Shown in pieces: positions 8,436 to 15,500 of a stretch of 18,291 bases of DNA. Position numbers and translations under genes: made by a program. The stretch covers positions 1 to 18,291 of the forward strand of contig CAJNDL010000038.1 of assembly GCA_905221505.1 (NCBI GenBank). Direction: 5' to 3'. How positions within the stretch are numbered: the stretch's first letter is position 1; every line of letters starts with the position of its first letter. This stretch comes from a bacterium. Lineage in GTDB: Bacteria > Bacillota > Bacilli > Lactobacillales > Streptococcaceae. The notes beneath the pieces were generated by a model that made no database searches, was not told the origin of the DNA, and was given only the letters and a program-made list of their open reading frames with translations.

Positions 8436-9125
8436 ATGGGGAAACGGATTTTATTACTTGAGAAAGAACGAAATCTAGCTCATTTTTTAAGTTTGGAACT
8501 CCAAAAAGAGCAATACCGAGTTGATCAGGTTGAGGAGGGGCAAAAAGCCCTCTCCATGGCTCTTCAGACAGACTATGACTTGATTTTATTGAATGCTCAA
8601 CTGGGGGATATGACAGCCCAGGATTTTGCAGATAGGCTGAGTCGGACTAAGCCAGCTTCAATCATCATGGTCTTGGACCATCGTGAAGAATTGCAAGACC
8701 AGCTTGAGACAATCCAACGCTTTGCCGTTTCTTACATCTATAAGCCAGTAATCATTGATAATCTGGTAGCTCGTATTTCAGCGATTTTCCGAGGTCGGGA
8801 CTTCATCGACCAACACTGTAGTCAGATGAAGGTTCCAACATCTTACCGCAATCTGCGTATGGATGTAGAACATCATACCGTTTATCGTGGCGAGGAGATG
8901 ATTTCTCTAACTCGTCGTGAGTATGACCTTTTGGCTACTCTAATGGGAAGCAAGAAAGTTCTGACTCGTGAGCAGTTGTTGGAAAGTGTCTGGAAGTATG
9001 AAAGTGCAACCGAAACCAATATCGTGGATGTCTATATCCGTTATCTACGTAGCAAGCTTGATGTAAAAGGTCAAAAAAGCTACATTAAAACAGTACGTGG
9101 TGTTGGTTACACCATGCAAGAATAG
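8436..9125 (+). CDS. ritR: Orphan redox/iron response regulator RitR
   Basis: OmpR-family DNA-binding regulator of 229 aa without a partner kinase gene nearby. The receiver domain (1-120) has N53 where phosphorylatable regulators have Asp (LILLNAQLGD). The linker carries a cysteine at residue 128 (DQHCSQ). Both match pneumococcal RitR, where C128 oxidation rather than phosphorylation drives dimerisation and control of iron uptake (piu) and oxidative stress genes. The C-terminal winged helix (about 133-229) has LTRREYDLLATLM, VWKYE and TVRGVGYTM. The ribosome binding site before 8436 is weak (TAGGT), so translation may depend on coupling with gnd. The link with gnd (NADPH supply) fits a redox role. 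A terminator follows directly. Confidence 0.95.
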   Translation: MGKRILLLEKERNLAHFLSLELQKEQYRVDQVEEGQKALSMALQTDYDLILLNAQLGDMTAQDFADRLSRTKPASIIMVLDHREELQDQLETIQRFAVSYIYKPVIIDNLVARISAIFRGRDFIDQHCSQMKVPTSYRNLRMDVEHHTVYRGEEMISLTRREYDLLATLMGSKKVLTREQLLESVWKYESATETNIVDVYIRYLRSKLDVKGQKSYIKTVRGVGYTMQE

Positions 9126-9155
9126 AAAGCAGTTGCAGTTATGTAACTGCTTTTT
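9126..9155 (+). terminator. Intrinsic terminator of gnd-ritR
   Basis: AAAGCAGTT (9126-9134) pairs with AACTGCTTT (9145-9153), and the T-run continues to 9155. It begins at the first base after the ritR stop. An alternative internal pairing GCAGTTA/TAACTGC (9135-9150) would leave only a 2-nt loop and is unlikely. Confidence 0.75.
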
Positions 9156-9160
9156 ACATG

Positions 9161-9215
9161 GGCTCTATACTATCTGTGGCAGGAATTCCTGCCACAGATA
9201 GTATGGAGCTTTTTT
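9161..9215 (+). repeat. Long near-perfect palindrome with T6 tail (second terminator or element end)
   Basis: The left arm 9162-9185 and right arm 9186-9209 are reverse complements over 24 bp with one G-T wobble (9166/9205). The centre is GAATTC with no unpaired loop in the DNA. A run of six T follows (9210-9215). In RNA it would form a very stable hairpin acting as a rightward terminator, 6 nt after the ritR terminator. It may also be the edge of a small mobile element, since a RUP-like sequence follows almost at once. Confidence 0.75.
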
Positions 9216-9223
9216 GAAGAGTT

Positions 9224-9308
9224 ATAGTAAAACGAAACAAGATATGAGCAAATTGATTAGGAAAGTCAAATTATAGTCAATTGTACTATTCTAGATTCAA
9301 TCCGATAT
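9224..9308. repeat. RUP-like small intergenic element (degenerate or shortened)
   Basis: Segments such as ATAGTAAAACGAAACAAG near the left end, then GATTAGGAAAGTCAAAT, and TGTACTATTCTAGATTCAAT near the right end resemble, from memory, the about 107-bp RUP repeats of S. pneumoniae. At about 85 bp it appears to lack part of the interior. RUPs are thought to be mobilised in trans by an IS630-type transposase, and none is encoded in this window. The match was made by recollection, not alignment. Confidence 0.5.
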
Positions 9309-9331
9309 GTTTGACTATTCTACCAAATGGG

Positions 9332-9373
9332 ACATTTTCACGTTCGACTTAGTAAAGACATTATCACATTCGA
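9332..9373. repeat. 16-nt direct repeat upstream of the surface-protein promoter
   Basis: ACATTTTCACGTTCGA (9332-9347) and ACATTATCACATTCGA (9358-9373) agree at 14 of 16 positions and start 26 bp apart. They end 20 bp before the -35 hexamer at 9394. Two similar sites on nearly the same face of the helix upstream of a promoter could be an activator or repressor binding site. No regulator is assigned. Confidence 0.5.
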
Positions 9374-9393
9374 ATCACACACAAGCATATTAG

Positions 9394-9422
9394 TTGACAT
9401 TTTTGGATTTTAATATTATAAT
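9394..9422 (+). promoter_or_regulatory. Consensus sigma-A promoter of the giant surface protein gene
   Basis: TTGACA (9394-9399), a 17-nt spacer and TATAAT (9417-9422) match the vegetative consensus perfectly. Transcription should begin near 9429 and give a leader of about 115 nt before the ATG at 9544. The leader is AT-rich with a T8 run at 9493-9500, and I see no clear riboswitch fold in it. AAGGAGG at 9531-9537 is a strong ribosome binding site. Confidence 0.85.
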
Positions 9423-9543
9423 TAAAGTGTATATTTGTGTAGAAAATAGAATATACTAACCTGAGTCATAAATGGGGCATCGGGCTAGAATATTTTTTTT
9501 GCACGAATTACCAATTTAATATAAACAAATAAGGAGGCTTTTG

Positions 9544-12500
9544 ATGGAAAATAAAAGTAATCCATTGAATCGAGTTAAACGAATGGAATCTCAAGAGAAC
9601 CAGAGAATTTTGAGGTTTTCTATTCGAAAATATAGTTTTGGTGCTGCATCGGTTGCAGTCGCTGCACTAATGTTTTTAGGAGCACGAGCTAGTGTTGTTC
9701 AGGCGGATACTACTACAGTAAATGCTACTGAGGTGTCTCTTGATAATAATTCACAACCAGCAACTCCAACATTGGATAAGTCACAATTGGAAGGTTATAT
9801 AGCTGAAATTGAAGGAAAAATTTCATCAGGTAAATACGCTAATAAAACTGAGGAAAGTATTACTCTTTTAAATTCTGAGTTAGCTTCTGCCAAGTCTGTG
9901 CTAGTTTCTGCAACCAGTCAAGATGAACTAAAAGTAGCCTACAACCAACTTGTCACTGTAGTAAGCTCAAAATTGAAAAATAAACCTGTAGAGAAAAAAG
10001 AAACTCCAGTAGTAGATACTACTAATGGAAAAGAAACTGTAGGTAAAAAAGCAGAAAACACTGAGAAAAATCCAGAATCTAACTCAATCGAAAACACAGG
10101 ATCTAATGATCCACGTAATCGTCAAGCGATTCCAACGGGAATTCAATTTAGGGCGGAAGTTGCTTATTCAGAAGATACAAATGCGGAACCAAATGGGCAT
10201 AGTGATACCTATATCATCAATGATGTTGATGGTAAGACAGCTTCAGCTGATGCTGCTCAGGCGGTTTCTAGGGTAACAAACTATAAAGTAAAATATAATA
10301 AAGACGATAGTGGGAAGATTACTTCGTTAGATTGGCTTGTCTATTTTAATGATCATCTAGAAAATCTAGCTAATAAGTATGGTACAGATGGAGGAGAGGT
10401 ATATCGGAATTATATCCAAATCCCTGCAGAAGTTAATATGCCGACGGCCATTACACGTTTAAAATATAACTCCCCAGTCGACCCTAAATGGAATCCTCAA
10501 ACTAGACAATTCCAACGTCTTTCACCGGATGGTTCAGCGTTGAGTAGTTCTGTAACGTTTGAAACTCCATCACCAGATAGAGCTGGTGGATTAGCACTAG
10601 ACAAAAAAGATACCTTTGCTCTGGCTTCTGGTTGGGAAAGTACTCTCTATGGCCGTTCCATCGAAAAACTTGCCGGTCAGGAGGAAAGATATTTTAAGAG
10701 TGCGGCGACTGATTCTTCTCCGAGAACTAAACAGTTAGTATACGGTGCTGCCTTGAATGACAAACGTTTGATTGTGGATCGTTCGACTACAGGTGGTAAT
10801 GGGTATGATGGCTATGTATGGAGTTTTAGAACTGAAGTCCCTGCAACAACAACTAACGAACAGCTAAAAGATATGAAGGTTGTGTTTGGGATGATGCGTA
10901 GTGCCACTGTAGGTGCCAATGCAGCTTTTGCCAACATTGCAACTAACCCTGTGAAAATGTGGCAGTCTGATCTTTACCCACCAACAGTGAAAGATCAAAC
11001 TGTAAAAGCTGGACAACAACCAGATGCGACAAAATCAATTGCAAACTTAGACACTCTTCCAAAAGGAACAACAGTTGCGTACAAGGAAGAAGTAAATACA
11101 CAAAGCCCAGGTGAAAAACAAGCAACAGCAGTTGTAACTTACCCAGATACATCTACAAAAGAAGTTCCAGTAAAAGTAATTGTTGAAAATGAACCAGTAG
11201 CAGCTCCAGTAGTAAATACTAAAGCAAAAAATACCATCTATTCTACTGATAATGAAATTACAGGTAAAGGAACTGCTGGATCAACAATTAAAGTAACGGT
11301 CAAAGATCAGAAAACTGGAGCTGTATTGTCTGAAAAAACAACAGAAGTAGGACAAGATGGAAACTGGAAACTTACTTTAGATAAAGGATTGAACAGTAAT
11401 GAAGCCTTATCAGGTGCTAGTGAAGCTGCGAGAACATTCTATGCTCCTAAAAATCCAGTAGAGGTTGTGAGTGTTACAAATGGTATCGAAAGCGAAAAGG
11501 TAAACTTAGAGGTTTCTATTGGTGAATCAAAAATCTTACCATCAGAGGCAGCTAAAGACCAAACTAGTGTTGTCGCTGGAGCTAAGAAAGTTGTACTAAC
11601 AGTTCCGCACGATACAGGATATTCATATTTCTGGTACAAAGATAAAGAAACAAATTCAGCACCTCAAGTGACATTGAAACGAGGCGAAGACAGAGGATGG
11701 TCTATTACAGAAAATCCAGAAAGAGCAACTATTGAATCTGTAAAGCACGGTGATTTTGTTGACACAATTACATTAACACTGACAAAACCAGTTGCTGAAG
11801 GAAATAATAACATTCAAATCATTTCGCATAATGGTCGTGACTCTCATGGAAGTTTCTCAGGAAAAAAATCAGTCAATGTAACTAACGAAGCACCAGTAGT
11901 ATCATCAGCAACAGGTTCAGATGAAACAGTAGTGCCTATGGGAGGAAATGTAGATCTTTCAACTCTAGCGAAAGTAACAGACCATGAAGATGATCAAAAT
12001 GCTACATTAGGAACAAAAGGTACACCAACAGTAGTATCTATCAATGGAGATACTAATAAAACAACTCTAGAAGCTGCAGATTTTGGAGTAGGTGGTACAA
12101 CACACACCGTTCAATATAAAGCAGTAGATAGCCAAGGTAAAGAATCTGCAGTTTACACTCATACGATAAAAGTGCAAGGAGCTGCTCCAGCAGTAAATAC
12201 TAAATCTAAGAATACAATTTATTCTACTGATAGTGAAATCACAGGAACAGGTACACCAGGAGCAACCGTTAAAGTGACTGTTAAAAATCCAGAAGGAACA
12301 ACAGTGATTTCAGAAGAGACGACAACAGTTGGGGCTGATGGTACTTGGAAACTTGGTTTAGATAAAGGATTGAACAGTAACGAAGTCTTAAGAGGTGGTA
12401 GTGAAGCTTCAAGAACATTCTATGCTCCTAAGAACAAGGTTGAAGTTACGCAAACTGTTAATGGTGTTGAAAGCGAAAAGGCAGACTTAGAAGTTTCTAT

Positions 12501-15500
12501 TGGTGAATCAAAAATCTTACCATCAGAGGCAGCTAAGGACAAAAATAGTGTTGTCGCTGGAGCTAAGAAAGTTGTACTAACAGTTCCGCACGATACAGGA
12601 TATTCATATTTCTGGTACAAAGATAAAGAAACAAATTCAGCACCTCAAGTGACATTGAAACGAGGCGAAGATAGAGGATGGTCTATTACAGAAAATCCAG
12701 AAAGAGCAACTATTGAATCTTTTGACCACGGTAAATTTGTTGACACAATTACATTAACACTGACAAAACCAGTTGCTGAAGGAAATAATAACATTCAAAT
12801 CATTTCGCATAATGGTTCAGCTTCTCATGGAAGTTACTCAGGAAAAAAATCAATCAATGTAACTAACGAAGCACCAGTAGTGTCATCAGCAACAAACTCA
12901 GATGTAACAACAGTAAATGTAGGGGGAACTGTAGATCTTTCAACTCTAGCGAAAGTAACAGACCATGAAGATGATCAAAATGCTACATTAGGGACAAAAG
13001 GTACACCGACAGTAGTATCTATCAATGGTGATACAAGTAAAACAACTCTTGAAGCAGCAGATTTAGCAACATCAGGAACATATGTTGTTAAATACAAAGC
13101 AGTAGATAGTCAAGGTAAAGAGTCTAATGAGTATGAACACACTGTGAAAGTAAATCAAGCTCCAACAGTTGAACTTCCATACTCAAATCCAGACAAGAAA
13201 CAAATCTATGTTTACACAGGAGAAAATACTGACTTAACATTCAAAGCTTCAGATGATACAACAGTTAAAGATTTATATCTACGAAATAAAGGTCTAGATG
13301 AAAGTGATAACGCTAGTGTTTATGGTTTTACCATAGGAAAGGTAACTGATAGTGCTGTAGCATCTGGGGAAGGAACTGTATCTGCTGATAAGCGAACAGC
13401 GACAATCAAGATGACAGGTGTTACAAACCTTACAGCTCCAAACAAGTGGACAAGTTTTATCGAGGCTAAAGATAATAACGGTGTTAAATCTATGCCAGCA
13501 AATGAAGCCTATAATGTTGAGAATAACTATGAACTTCGTCGAAGAAAACTTGGGTATGTTGAATTCATCGTTAAATCTCAAACGGATAAGTATGATATTA
13601 AAGCTCCAACTGAAAAAGTAGCTGTAACAGACCCAGCTAATGTTACAGAAGCAGAATTAGCTAAAATCAAAGAAAAACTACAACTTGAGCACAATAAGAA
13701 TAATGACGATGCAAATATCTCAAAAGATGCTCCAGTTACAGATAAAGATGCTAAAATTGCTTCAGTAACAAAAGATGCTGATGGAAATCTTGTAGTAACA
13801 TACACAGACGGTTCAAAAGACACAAGACCATTATCAGAGTTTGTAACCTTAGACAAACAACCAGCTATCGATGCAGTAACGACTGAAGCTAATAATAAAA
13901 TCAAAGCTATTACTGGCAACGCTAACTTATCACAAGCTGAAAAAGATGCGGCTATCGCTAAAGTAAACGCAGGGAAACAAGCAGCCTTAGATAAAATCAA
14001 TGAAGCTACAAACAAAACAGCAGTAGACGGTGCTAAAGACGAAGGTACTAAAGCTGTAGCAAAAGTTAACCCAGTTGCGAAAGAAAGTGCTCTAAAAGCA
14101 GTAGCAGATGAACTAGCTAAAAAAGAAAAAGAAATCGACGCTCGTACAGATTTAACAAAAGAAGAAAAAGATGCAGCTAAAGAAGAAGCTAAAGGATTAG
14201 CGAAAACAGCAACAGATGCTATTAACGCTCAACCTAATACAGCAGCAACTCCAGAAGCAGCGACAGCAGCTCAAGATAAAGTAGATAAAGCTAAAGAAAA
14301 AGGTGTTGCTGAAGTAAAAGCTGTAAATCCATCAGCTGAGAAGAAAACAAAAGCTAAAGAAGCAGTAGCTGATGAAGCAGAAGCTAAAAAACAAGCTATT
14401 CAAGCTGATGACACATTATCTGAAGCAGCTAAAGAAAAACTTAAAAAAGAAGTAGACGACATTAAAGCAGCAACAGATGCGGCAATCACTGCTGCTAAGA
14501 AAAATGCTGACGTTGATAAAGTTAAACTAGCAGCTGAACAAGCGATTAAAGCAATTAACTCTGCACGTGTACCAGCTAACAAATTAGTTGCTAAAGATCC
14601 TACAAACTTAACACCTGACGAACAAGATAAACTTAAAAAAGCTATCGAAGCTGTAAACCCAGGTGCAACTGTAGAAGTTAAACCAGATGGAAGTGCAGTA
14701 GTAACATACCCAGGAAAAGCCCCAGAAACATTAAAACAAGTTGATTTAACGAAATCTGCGGATGACTTAGATGCTCCAGGTGGTGGTAACAACATTAACC
14801 GCCCAGTGGATAAAGTTATCGTTAAAGATCCTAAGAACTTAACAGATGCTGAAAAAGAAAAAATCAAAAAAGCTGTCCGTGACGTTAACCCTGACGCAGT
14901 GGTAACAATGGATGATAACGGAACAGTTACTGTTTCAACTCCGGAAGGACACACAGCAGCATTCCCAGCAGCAGAATTAGTACGTACATTAGAGGATGCA
15001 GCAAAACCTGATTCAGCTAATACAGGAATTCGTAAGCCAGCAGATAAAGTAGTTGGTGATGCAACAAACCCAGCTGACCAAGCAAAAGCAACAGAAAAAC
15101 TTCAAAAATTAAATGGACCTGGTACTAAAGTTAAATATGACGATGAAGGAAATGCAACAGTAGTTCTTCCAAACGGAACAATTGCGACAATTCCAGCATC
15201 AGACTTGTTTAAAACACCAGAAGATGCTAAGAAAGCAAATGGTGGAGATGACATCAACAAACCAAACTCACAAACTGTAGTAGCAGATAAAAATGCTTTA
15301 ACACCAGATGAGAAAAAAGCAATCGAAGACAAAGTTAAAGCAGTAAATCCAGGTGCAGTTGTAACAGTTGACGAAAAAGGAAACGCTACAGTAACAACAC
15401 CAGAAGGAAAAACTGCAGTAATCGATGCAGATGATTTAGTTAAAGGTGCTGACGAAAAAACTTCTCCAAAAGCTGGTAACAACATCAACAACCCAGCAGA

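Noticed and set aside
11439..12620. Two 66-codon minus-strand frames 981 bp apart with nearly the same protein
   Set aside because: They are shadows of the duplicated module. Their similarity only reflects the direct repeat on the sense strand.
13578..14954. Minus-strand frames of 145 and 184 codons opposite the DUF1542-like and first repeat region
   Set aside because: Same codon-bias effect as the larger antisense frame, with no initiation signals or recognisable domains.
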